12,847 nucleotides of DNA from Gammaproteobacteria bacterium. Its GTDB lineage: Bacteria; Pseudomonadota; Gammaproteobacteria; Poriferisulfidales; Poriferisulfidaceae. Shown piece after piece: positions 1 through 6,679 of the stretch (positions within the stretch are counted from its first letter, which is position 1; each line of letters opens with the position of its first letter). The stretch lies in NCBI GenBank assembly GCA_007571105.1, contig RKRZ01000122.1:1-12847 (forward strand), read 5' to 3'. The position numbers and the translations under genes are program-made. Under the pieces are notes generated by a model that saw only the letters and a list, made by a program, of their open reading frames with translations, was not told the DNA's origin and made no database searches.

Positions 1-29
1 CAATCCGGCGAAATGCCGTGTAAATCCCT

Positions 30-35
30 TATAAT
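30..35 (+). promoter_or_regulatory. Probable -10 box upstream of the HNH-hemH-fxsA operon
   Basis: A perfect TATAAT lies here, 24 bases before the ATG at 60, and would start transcription near position 42. No good -35 hexamer is present 16-18 bases upstream (GGCGAA region). Just upstream, CGGC (6-9) and GCCG (15-18) form a short inverted repeat that overlaps the expected -35 area. It could be an operator or the tail of an upstream gene's terminator, but this is uncertain. Confidence 0.45.
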
Positions 36-59
36 TAGCCCACAATTGGGGATCAAGGC

Positions 60-659
60 ATGCAGGACCTTCTTTCACAACAGATTTTGCGCACCGATGT
101 TGCCGGTCTGCCACTGGAGTGGATTGACTATTGGGATGCGATTCGCCTGTATTGCTCCGATAAAGTCGCCTACGTCAACGGCCAGGACATCATGCGCATT
201 CGTGGCGGCGTCAATGCCGTCACCGGAAAGCGCAGCGAGTTGGTAATCAATTCGATCATTTCCACTGTCGGAAGCCATCACCGCAAGCATCCCAATTACA
301 CGCCGCCGCTCAACAATCCCACTCTGTTCAAGCGCGATGCGTGGCTATGCATGTACTGCGGCGAATCCTTTTCCCGTCGGGAATTGTCCCGCGACCACGT
401 GCGCCCGCTCAGCTTGGGCGGAACCGACGAATGGAACAATGTCGTCACGGCCTGCAAGCGCTGCAACAACCACAAGGCGGGACGGCTTCCGGAAGATGCC
501 GGCATGACCCTGTTGGCCATACCATTCGTGCCGACGCACGCCGAGTACATTTACTTGCAAGGACGGCGCATCCGAGCCGACCAGATGGAGTTTTTGCGGG
601 CACATTTCCCGCGCAGCAGCCCACTGCACGAGCGCCGGTTCTCGCAAACCGTACAGTGA
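60..659 (+). CDS. HNH endonuclease domain protein
   Basis: This 199-residue protein carries a zinc-ribbon HNH nuclease domain at about residues 88-150. C97 and C100 (WLCMYCG) and C132 and C135 (ACKRCN) form the expected zinc-binding knuckles. The catalytic pair is D112-H113 (SRDHVRPLS), followed by N127 and H138. The roughly 85 N-terminal residues (LEWIDYWDAIRLYC region) resemble the extension of the bacterial McrA/HNH-type proteins often found beside housekeeping genes; their role is unknown. The family cuts DNA with a divalent metal, but no substrate can be read from this sequence. The ATG at 60 follows a GGGGA tract about nine bases upstream. The gene ends in a GTGA overlap with hemH, so the two are probably cotranscribed and translationally coupled. 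No modification gene or mobile-element marker lies next to it, so a restriction-system role is not supported by context. Confidence 0.85.
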   Translation: MQDLLSQQILRTDVAGLPLEWIDYWDAIRLYCSDKVAYVNGQDIMRIRGGVNAVTGKRSELVINSIISTVGSHHRKHPNYTPPLNNPTLFKRDAWLCMYCGESFSRRELSRDHVRPLSLGGTDEWNNVVTACKRCNNHKAGRLPEDAGMTLLAIPFVPTHAEYIYLQGRRIRADQMEFLRAHFPRSSPLHERRFSQTVQ

Positions 660-1630
660 CCGCGCCCACAGGACCGTTCGGGGTCCTGATCAGCAATCTC
701 GGAACTCCCGAAGCCCCAACCCCGGCGGCAGTGCGGCGTTATTTGGCCGAATTTCTGTCCGACCGACGTGTAATCGCGCTGTCTCCCATCTTGTGGCAGC
801 CCATTCTGCATGGGTTTGTTCTGCGCATTCGACCGAGACGAAGCGCGCGACTGTATCAGAAAATCTGGACCGAACACGGCTCCCCGCTGCTCTACCACAG
901 CCAGCAGCAGCGTGACGCGCTAGAGCAGGAATTGCACAATCGCGGCCACTCGGTGCGTGTGGCACTCGGGATGCGTTACGGCCATCCGTCCATCAGCGAA
1001 GCCCTTGAGGAACTCGGCTCGGTGGAATCTCTGATTGTCTTGCCACTCTATCCGCAGTTTTCAGACACCACCACCGCATCCACCTTTGATGTGCTCCACA
1101 AAACCCTGGAGCGAGATCCTTCTATGCCGCATATCTCTTTGATTGCCGGCTATGCGAACGAAGAAGGTTATATTCACGCCTGTGCGACGCGAATTCGCGA
1201 GCATATGAGTGAATGCGACTCCCAAACCCGCCTGTTGCTGTCATTCCACGGCCTTCCGGCGGAATCCGAAAAGCACGATCCATACGCCCAGCAATGCCGA
1301 AGGAGTGCGAAGCAAATCGCTGATACACTCGGCCTTGCCGAAGATCAATGGGGATTGGGATTTCAGTCACGTTTTGGCCCGAAAGAGTGGCTCAAGCCCT
1401 ACACCGATGACGTGCTGCGGCAATGGGCGGGCCGTGGCATGCAAAATGTATTTGTCTTCTGCCCGGGCTTTGCTGCAGACTGCTTGGAGACGCTGGAAGA
1501 AATCGCCCAACAAAGCCGGGAAGTCTTCCTCGCAGCCAGAGGTCAAGCCTTCTACTACATTCCCGCGCTCAACGATCACCCCCAGCACATCCAGGCCCTG
1601 GCGAATCTGGTCTGCCGCCATCTCAACTAA
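656..1630 (+). CDS. hemH: Ferrochelatase
   Basis: The enzyme inserts ferrous iron into protoporphyrin IX, the last step of protoheme synthesis, at the cytoplasmic membrane face. The 324 residues match the usual bacterial length. Family landmarks are in order: ISNLGTPEAP near the N-terminus, LPLYPQFSDTTTAS (porphyrin cleft), LSFHGLP with the metal-site histidine at about residue 198, FQSRFGPKEWLKPY, and the C-terminal CPGFAADCLETLEE with the conserved glutamate at about residue 278. The last segment is nearly identical to the E. coli protein. The frame is open back to 341, but the part upstream of 656 is HNH coding sequence read out of frame. The GTG at 656 overlaps the HNH stop (GTGA) and gives the family-typical N-terminus. 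No Shine-Dalgarno is evident, which fits coupled translation. No CxxC-type iron-sulfur ligand cluster stands out at the C-terminus. Confidence 0.97.
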   Translation: MTAPTGPFGVLISNLGTPEAPTPAAVRRYLAEFLSDRRVIALSPILWQPILHGFVLRIRPRRSARLYQKIWTEHGSPLLYHSQQQRDALEQELHNRGHSVRVALGMRYGHPSISEALEELGSVESLIVLPLYPQFSDTTTASTFDVLHKTLERDPSMPHISLIAGYANEEGYIHACATRIREHMSECDSQTRLLLSFHGLPAESEKHDPYAQQCRRSAKQIADTLGLAEDQWGLGFQSRFGPKEWLKPYTDDVLRQWAGRGMQNVFVFCPGFAADCLETLEEIAQQSREVFLAARGQAFYYIPALNDHPQHIQALANLVCRHLN

Positions 1631-1636
1631 ACGATC

Positions 1637-2062
1637 ATGCCGCTGCTGACCTACTTCGGCCTGTTTTTCTTGCTGGAGTTATTCCTGCTCATCATGGCCG
1701 CCGTAGAGCACGGCTGGACAATTTTCTGGATTGAGGTGGCGACCGCAGTACTGGGAACAATCCTGATTCAACGGGCCGGAACCCAAAGTTTGCGCCAGAA
1801 CCTCAATCCAGGTGCAGGTATGTGGCAGTTCATCGAGTTGTCTGTCGGGAGTGCGCAGATCGCCATTGCGGGAGTCCTGCTGCTGCTCCCTGGCTTTATG
1901 ACCGATATTGTTGGAGCGGCCCTGTTGCTGAGTCCGATGAGCCTTCTGCTGCGCCTATTCCGACGCTCAAAAGACGCCGAACCCTATGATCCTGTGCGCA
2001 AAACCCCGCGCATCATTGAGGGCAAAGTGGAACGTCTGGAATTGCCAGAAGACAAGCGCTGA
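1637..2062 (+). CDS. fxsA: FxsA family cytoplasmic membrane protein
   Basis: This 141-residue inner-membrane protein of the FxsA family has hydrophobic spans at about residues 3-22, 28-46 and 68-102. It carries the family signature LLLLPGFMTDIVG at about residues 82-93 (P85, G86, F87, T89, D90). A charged, cytoplasmic-looking tail follows (RLFRRSKDAEPYDP onward). In E. coli, extra FxsA relieves phage T7 exclusion by the F plasmid; its normal function is not established. It begins six bases after the hemH stop with no clear Shine-Dalgarno sequence, so it is probably the last gene of the HNH-hemH-fxsA operon. In enterobacteria fxsA lies near groESL, but no chaperonin gene is present here. It ends two bases before the convergent M14-family gene, leaving no room for a separate terminator. 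Confidence 0.92.
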   Translation: MPLLTYFGLFFLLELFLLIMAAVEHGWTIFWIEVATAVLGTILIQRAGTQSLRQNLNPGAGMWQFIELSVGSAQIAIAGVLLLLPGFMTDIVGAALLLSPMSLLLRLFRRSKDAEPYDPVRKTPRIIEGKVERLELPEDKR

Positions 2063-2064
2063 TT

Positions 2065-3081
2065 TCAGTCGCTCACCAGACTTTCTGCTCCCTGATTCAT
2101 GGGCTCCAACAGATAACACAGGCAATCCTGCACCACAATATCCTCACGCAGGGTCAGCATCGACAGAAAGAAAGGTCGCCGCACCACCAGATCGTGGCCG
2201 CGGTTTTCAAAGTAGACGTCATACAAGTCCTGACCGTTCTCGCCTTCGACTTCCAGCCGCGAGTCCGGATGTCCCCAAACACCAAATTTCGTGCCCTCAG
2301 GCAATTGCTGAAAATTGTGCTCAATCAGTTCCGGATGGATTCGGCATTCGGCTTCGGTGTCCTGAAAACTGAAATACATTCCACTTGGAATGCTTACGCG
2401 CGCCTTGGTGCAATAGATCTCAACGTCATCCACAACCGATGCTGTTGGAATGGGAAGGTCCTCTGTCAAACACTGCAGCAGATATGCCTGAGCATGCGCC
2501 ACACCCTCTGACTGGCCCGGAACCCCGCACTCCACCGTCACAGCCGGACACAACTTGCTGAACGCCATGGAATGCAGGCCATTCGGCGCCAACAAATAGA
2601 TCAGCATGCGGGAAAACTGCCGCGCCAATGCCACATGTTCCTCATCCAGACAATTGACGCAGGCGTAATGCGGATTGGGCCCACTCGTGTTGTGCACATC
2701 AATGCTGGCGATGGGGCTGCGCGGAGCCATCTCCGCGAGAACCTGTTGTGCCATGCGGTGTTCCGCACTATCGCCGCCATCCCAGACCCGGTTGTAATCC
2801 TGTTGCCCGGGCAACACACGCTGCCCATATTGCGCTGCCTCCACGTTGCCGATCAGTACTGACATTGCGCGTGGAAGCGGCTGATTTACAAAGCCCTGCA
2901 AAAGGCCGCGCACAGCTTCCCAACCCGTTGTTTCATTCCCATGCAAAAGCACCGACACATGCAGAGGTTCCGGCCGCTCGCCCGGGACATGCAGCAAAGT
3001 CGGCCCTCCCAGAAGATCCGCCAACTCTGATGAGGCGCAATCGAGAAGCCCGGAAGGCACGTGATCGAGGATTTGCAGCAT
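2065..3081 (-). CDS. Succinylglutamate desuccinylase/aspartoacylase-like M14 metallohydrolase
   Basis: This 338-residue zinc hydrolase belongs to the AstE/AspA branch of the M14 carboxypeptidase fold. Zinc ligands are visible as HGNE (H47, E50) and IDVHNTSG (H130). The catalytic glutamate is in AVTVECG (E184), and QDYNRVW (N97, R98) matches the substrate-carboxylate-binding Asn-Arg of the family. The C-terminal half is the beta-rich domain typical of AstE. Known members remove acyl groups from N-acyl amino acids such as N-succinylglutamate or N-acetylaspartate. The substrate here is unknown, and no other arginine-succinyltransferase (ast) gene is in view. The frame extends upstream to 3180, but those 33 codons overlap the ligase gene. 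The ATG at 3081, two bases after that gene's stop, gives the family N-terminus (MLQILDHVP). It is the last gene of argA-ligase-hydrolase, which suggests it acts on a product related to glutamate. Confidence 0.88.
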   Translation of the reverse strand: MLQILDHVPSGLLDCASSELADLLGGPTLLHVPGERPEPLHVSVLLHGNETTGWEAVRGLLQGFVNQPLPRAMSVLIGNVEAAQYGQRVLPGQQDYNRVWDGGDSAEHRMAQQVLAEMAPRSPIASIDVHNTSGPNPHYACVNCLDEEHVALARQFSRMLIYLLAPNGLHSMAFSKLCPAVTVECGVPGQSEGVAHAQAYLLQCLTEDLPIPTASVVDDVEIYCTKARVSIPSGMYFSFQDTEAECRIHPELIEHNFQQLPEGTKFGVWGHPDSRLEVEGENGQDLYDVYFENRGHDLVVRRPFFLSMLTLREDIVVQDCLCYLLEPMNQGAESLVSD

Positions 3082-3083
3082 GT

Positions 3084-4520
3084 TCAAAACGACCACTCGT
3101 GTACCGGTCGGCCTTCCTGCTGCCGCGTCAGATAGGCGCCCACCAGCGACTGCACATCGCCATCGTGAGCATAATGCCATGCGCGCATCCAGCGCGCGCC
3201 GGTCATGCGTCGCGCCACGCGCTGTTCGATAATGTCCAGATAACGATCCGATTCCGAAGCCCCTAGCCCGGAAGCCTGCAGACCGCGACGCGCCATCGGC
3301 AATAACTCGCGCAATACCAGATCCCGAGCCGTGTATTCCGCCCCATCCCTCCAGCGCAATCGGGCATCCAAGCCGGATTTTGCGGCCCGATAGAAGTTCT
3401 CGCGCATCTGCTCAAACGAGATCTTCTCTACCAGGTCCTCGCCCCCCTCCAGTATCGCCATCATCAACCCCAGGAAGAAGGCCACGTTGGCAATCATGTC
3501 AATCTCGGTCGGCCCGGAAGGCATGACGCGATGCTCAATGCGCAAATGCGGCGTTGCTGTGTCCAAGCCAATCAGGGGGCGAGTCCAGCGCCAGATCGTG
3601 CCATTGTGCAGTTTCACGTGCCGGAATTCTTCCAGCGCATCCTGAAAAGGCAACGGCAAAATCACCGGAAACGCAGCCAGATTTTCTTCAAAGAACTCAA
3701 ACAGAGACTCGTGCGCATAGTCGCTGCCGCAACTGACTCTTCCGATCCGCTTCCCATCGCTGGAACTCAAGCTGCCCAGACTGACCGATTGCTCAAACAA
3801 CGGGATTCGAGTCTCTTCCCATAAATCCATACCAAACAAAAACGGCGCATTGCACGACACGGCCACTGTCACGGGCGACAGCGCAAGTGAGGCGTTGTAT
3901 GCCTCAACCGAGCGCGACAGCGGGACCTGCAGATGCACCTGAAATGATGTGCATGCAGACTCCAGCATCACATCCTCATGCAGGCTGCGCAAATGATCCC
4001 GACCTCGAATATCGATCTGCAGCGGACACCCCTTGCGCATTTCCATCACCCGCTCGTTGAGTGCACGGTAGCGATTCAGCAAACTCATGCTGTCGAGCGT
4101 CAGGTCATGCTCCTGGACGCTTGGCAGGATGCCAATCGTACCCAGACGAATGTCCATCGACTCGGCGACCTCGCTGGCCTGCCCGAAAATTTCCGATAAC
4201 TGTTGATGCAGCGTGTCCAGCACATTGTCGCCAAGATCAGCCGGCTCGGTATTGAATTCGACGATGAATTGGGACAACTCCGGCAGACACAAGGGGCTAC
4301 CCATGCGCTCAAGATAGGCTTCGTTGTGCGGCAGGGGATGGCAATCGAGATCCACCAGCCAGGTTTCAAGTTCAAAACCGACCCGATAGTGCTGCTCATC
4401 AAAACGCCCTTCGTCAAACCAGCGCCCCAGCAGAGAGGTCTCCTGCTCCAAATTCTCGCGAAAACGCTGAGAATCCGCCTCGGTAAACCGGTCGGTCGAA
4501 ATTTCGTCACCCATTGGCAT
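3084..4520 (-). CDS. GCS2-type glutamate-cysteine ligase-like amidoligase
   Basis: This protein of about 478 residues has the glutamine-synthetase-like fold of GCS2 ligases (Pfam GCS2, COG2170 type), not the E. coli GshA type. Metal and glutamate site motifs are VGFELETWLVD (E50, E52) and QFIVEFNTEP (E88, N90). Further family marks are FQVHLQVPLS, VSCNAPFLFG and, near residue 330, LRIEHRVMPSGPTEID. A C-terminal helical region of roughly 110 residues goes beyond the short YbdK-like members. The family joins the gamma-carboxyl of glutamate (or a similar acid) to an amine using ATP, but the actual substrate of this branch is not established, so glutathione synthesis should not be assumed. It overlaps the argA stop: ATG at 4520 or ATG at 4514. 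A GGGGG run directly before 4520 sits six bases before 4514, which favours 4514 as the true start. Two bases separate its stop from the M14 hydrolase start. Confidence 0.85.
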   Translation of the reverse strand: MPMGDEISTDRFTEADSQRFRENLEQETSLLGRWFDEGRFDEQHYRVGFELETWLVDLDCHPLPHNEAYLERMGSPLCLPELSQFIVEFNTEPADLGDNVLDTLHQQLSEIFGQASEVAESMDIRLGTIGILPSVQEHDLTLDSMSLLNRYRALNERVMEMRKGCPLQIDIRGRDHLRSLHEDVMLESACTSFQVHLQVPLSRSVEAYNASLALSPVTVAVSCNAPFLFGMDLWEETRIPLFEQSVSLGSLSSSDGKRIGRVSCGSDYAHESLFEFFEENLAAFPVILPLPFQDALEEFRHVKLHNGTIWRWTRPLIGLDTATPHLRIEHRVMPSGPTEIDMIANVAFFLGLMMAILEGGEDLVEKISFEQMRENFYRAAKSGLDARLRWRDGAEYTARDLVLRELLPMARRGLQASGLGASESDRYLDIIEQRVARRMTGARWMRAWHYAHDGDVQSLVGAYLTRQQEGRPVHEWSF

Positions 4521-5817
4521 CCCCCAGAACTTTCACCAACACTTTTGCTCCCCGCCGATTGTTATAGAAGGACCGACGCGCCACTGGCAAAGAGCGCGGC
4601 GAAGTCAACTCAAAGCCATGGCCCCGAAACCAGTGCATAGCTTGTGTCGTCAACACATACACTTTCACCGCTCCCTGTGCGCTTGCACGCTCGCAGGCAT
4701 CGTCCAGCAGGACTTGCCCGAAAGCCTGATTGCGGTATTCCGGATGCACGGCCAGACAGACCAATTCTGCATGGCGAGAATCCAACGGAAGCAGGCAAAC
4801 ACAAGCGGCAATCAGCCCATCCACTTCAATGACCCGATAGTTTGCCAGATGCAACTCGATTTCTTCACGACTGCGCGCAACCAGAACACCCTGCTCAATC
4901 AACGGTCCAATCAGACTCAGAATGCCCCCGATGTCGACCAGTTCCGCCTGTCTTGGCGAATAGGGTTCTGCCCGAGTCAGCATAATCCCAGACCCTTGCC
5001 GAGTAAACAACTCCTGCGGCAATACACCATTGCGTCGCGCATCCAGCAGATGCACGCGATTGACCCGGGACACACTGGCATCCACGGCGCTTTGCAGCAA
5101 ACGCCGCCATGTGGGCGTCAAACGCCGTCGGTGCATCAGCTCCGTCGCACCGGCCGCGGTAATCTGCCGAATCGCGCCATGTCGCGCCCGCAAGGTCGAC
5201 TCTCCGTGCAAATAAATCAACTTGTCCGCCGCCGTCGCCTGGGCAACGACGCTGGCCAATCCAATGGAATCCAGGTTGAAGACTTCTCCAGTCGGTGAAT
5301 CGCCAAGCGGGGGCAAGAGCACGATAGCGCCTTGATCCAGCAAGGCACGAATCTGTTCGGCTTCCACCCGCCGCACTTCTCCGGTGCGCTCAAAATCCAT
5401 CCCGTCGCGCACGCCCCGCGGCCGCGCAGCCACCAGATTGCCTCCCAAAACCCGCAACTGCATCCCGGCCATTGGTGTATTCGCCAAACCACAAGACAGC
5501 CGCGCCTGAATCTCGGTATGCGCTGCACCCACTTCCGCGCTGATCGCATCCATATCTGCTGCACGCGTAATTCGGCACCCCTCATGAAAGCGAGATTTCG
5601 GCAACACGCGATTGATTCGGCAACGGGTGCCGAACACCAAGACAACCTGGACACCCAGCGCATGCAATTGCGCAATGTCGGTCAACAGGGCATCGACGCC
5701 AGCACCTTCCAATACCACACTGTCCAAATGCAGGACAAAGCATCGACCCCGATGCGCGTGGATGTACGGAACCGTGCGCCGAAATCTTTCGAGATCGAAT
5801 GCGTTCACGATAAACAA
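4507..5817 (-). CDS. argA: Amino-acid N-acetyltransferase (N-acetylglutamate synthase)
   Basis: The enzyme transfers acetyl from acetyl-CoA to L-glutamate, the first step of arginine synthesis. The 436 residues align over nearly the full length with E. coli ArgA (443). An amino-acid-kinase-like regulatory domain covers about residues 15-285 (VPYIHAHRGRCFVLHLD, VVLVFGTRCRI, SPTGEVFNL). The GNAT domain follows at about 290-430 (DIGGILSLIGPLIEQG, VHPEYRNQAFGQVLL for CoA binding, VLTTQAMHWFRGHGF). The kinase glycine loop is GTR rather than GGG, as expected for a non-catalytic, arginine-sensing domain. The start is a TTG at 5817 or a GTG at 5808. No ATG fits, neither has a clear Shine-Dalgarno, and an in-frame stop lies 21 bases upstream of the TTG. 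It leads the argA-ligase-hydrolase operon and is divergent from the RibD-like gene across 46 bp. Confidence 0.96.
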   Translation of the reverse strand: MFIVNAFDLERFRRTVPYIHAHRGRCFVLHLDSVVLEGAGVDALLTDIAQLHALGVQVVLVFGTRCRINRVLPKSRFHEGCRITRAADMDAISAEVGAAHTEIQARLSCGLANTPMAGMQLRVLGGNLVAARPRGVRDGMDFERTGEVRRVEAEQIRALLDQGAIVLLPPLGDSPTGEVFNLDSIGLASVVAQATAADKLIYLHGESTLRARHGAIRQITAAGATELMHRRRLTPTWRRLLQSAVDASVSRVNRVHLLDARRNGVLPQELFTRQGSGIMLTRAEPYSPRQAELVDIGGILSLIGPLIEQGVLVARSREEIELHLANYRVIEVDGLIAACVCLLPLDSRHAELVCLAVHPEYRNQAFGQVLLDDACERASAQGAVKVYVLTTQAMHWFRGHGFELTSPRSLPVARRSFYNNRRGAKVLVKVLGDANG

Positions 5818-5829
5818 GCCAGTGAAATA

Positions 5830-5857
5830 TTTATTTTATTAGAGTGTCTATTACAAT
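5830..5857 (+). promoter_or_regulatory. Candidate promoter for the RibD-like gene, in a divergent region
   Basis: In the AT-rich 46-bp gap between argA and the RibD-like gene, TACAAT (5852-5857) is a 5/6 match to a -10 box. TTTATT (5830-5835) is a weak -35 match 16 bases away. The predicted start falls at about 5864, the A of the ATG, so the mRNA could be leaderless. On the other strand, TAAAAT (complement of 5833-5838) could serve argA, also giving a leader of only about ten bases. These assignments are by eye only. Confidence 0.3.
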
Positions 5858-5863
5858 TGCCTT

Positions 5864-6679
5864 ATGGTCGAAGTTGCCTCTCGTCTCTATCCCTCCACAG
5901 CCCCTGCGCAGCCTTTGGAACGGCTGTGTCTGAAACATCGACTGATCGAACAGGGGGCTCCCGGGAATCCCTACGTATACGCCAGTTACATCATGAGTGC
6001 AAATGGCGCCATCGCCATCCCTACCGCCTCAGGGAAATGGGCGCGTCCGCGCACCTTGAGCGATTCTCGCGATCTGCAATTCCTGTACGAACTCCTGATT
6101 CAGGCCGATTGTTTCATCACCAGCGGAAGCTACTTGCGGGACTTGCACCACGGTGAATTAGGGGACATTCTGCAACTGGCGCATCTGGACCAGTTTCCGT
6201 ATCTGCACAAATATCGCGAAGAAAATCACAGCACTCCCTTCCCCAACGTGTTGGCGATTAGTCGCAGTCTGGATTTCCCTATTCCTCCAGCGGTTGCGGA
6301 TCGTACACGGCTACTGGTGCCCTCTGACACGCCAAATGAGAAAATCGAAGTCTATAGCCAGCAAGGAGTTCAGGTTGTTTTGAGCAACGAGCCTGAATCA
6401 GTCAGCTGTGCCTCGATCATGCAGCAACTTCAAGATATGGGAGCACGCACCGCCTATCTGCTGTGCGGTCCCCGTCTGAGCGGCCCCTTGATGCAAGACG
6501 GCCATGTCCGACGCCTCTATCTCAGTTGGCTGCACCGCCTGCACGGGGCGCACCCGACTTTGACGGCCGGGTCTTATCTGTCTTCGGAAGAACCGCTGAA
6601 CATGCAGCTTGGCGAACTGTACCAAATGGAAGTGCAAGCAAATCTTCCGGGTCTGTGGATTGGCTACTTCGAACTTTAA
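5864..6679 (+). CDS. RibD C-terminal/dihydrofolate reductase-like protein
   Basis: This 271-residue protein resembles the reductase domain of riboflavin enzyme RibD (Pfam RibD_C, dihydrofolate-reductase fold). Supporting segments are YVYASYIMSANGAIAIP (39-52), SDSRDLQFLYELLIQADCFI (67-85, the usual region after the substrate loop) and TAYLLCGPRLSGPLM followed by HVRRLYLSWLHRLHG (197-228), which parallels the GG-x-L-N/S core and strand of the family. The usual Gly-Gly is replaced by Cys-Gly. There is no zinc deaminase domain (no HAE or PCxxxGxT motif), so it is not a complete RibD. Such stand-alone members generally reduce pteridine- or flavin-precursor-like compounds with NADPH, but the substrate here is unknown. 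It is divergent from argA and convergent with the amidase gene, sharing no gap with it. It appears to be a single-gene transcript. Confidence 0.75.
   Translation: MVEVASRLYPSTAPAQPLERLCLKHRLIEQGAPGNPYVYASYIMSANGAIAIPTASGKWARPRTLSDSRDLQFLYELLIQADCFITSGSYLRDLHHGELGDILQLAHLDQFPYLHKYREENHSTPFPNVLAISRSLDFPIPPAVADRTRLLVPSDTPNEKIEVYSQQGVQVVLSNEPESVSCASIMQQLQDMGARTAYLLCGPRLSGPLMQDGHVRRLYLSWLHRLHGAHPTLTAGSYLSSEEPLNMQLGELYQMEVQANLPGLWIGYFEL

Noticed and set aside
341..655. N-terminal extension of the ferrochelatase frame to an ATG at 341
   Set aside because: It lies wholly inside the HNH gene in another frame, shows no ferrochelatase similarity, and the GTG at 656 gives the family-typical start and length.
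3082..3180. 33-codon upstream extension of the M14 hydrolase frame
   Set aside because: It overlaps the 3' end of the amidoligase gene and has low-complexity Ala/Arg/Gly content; the family N-terminus begins at the ATG at 3081.
4618..5298. 226-codon plus-strand ORF
   Set aside because: Antisense shadow of argA; the argA frame matches the known protein over its whole length.
5332..6156. 274-codon plus-strand ORF spanning argA and the RibD-like gene
   Set aside because: It is antisense to argA and then out of frame with the RibD-like gene, and it has no recognisable motif.
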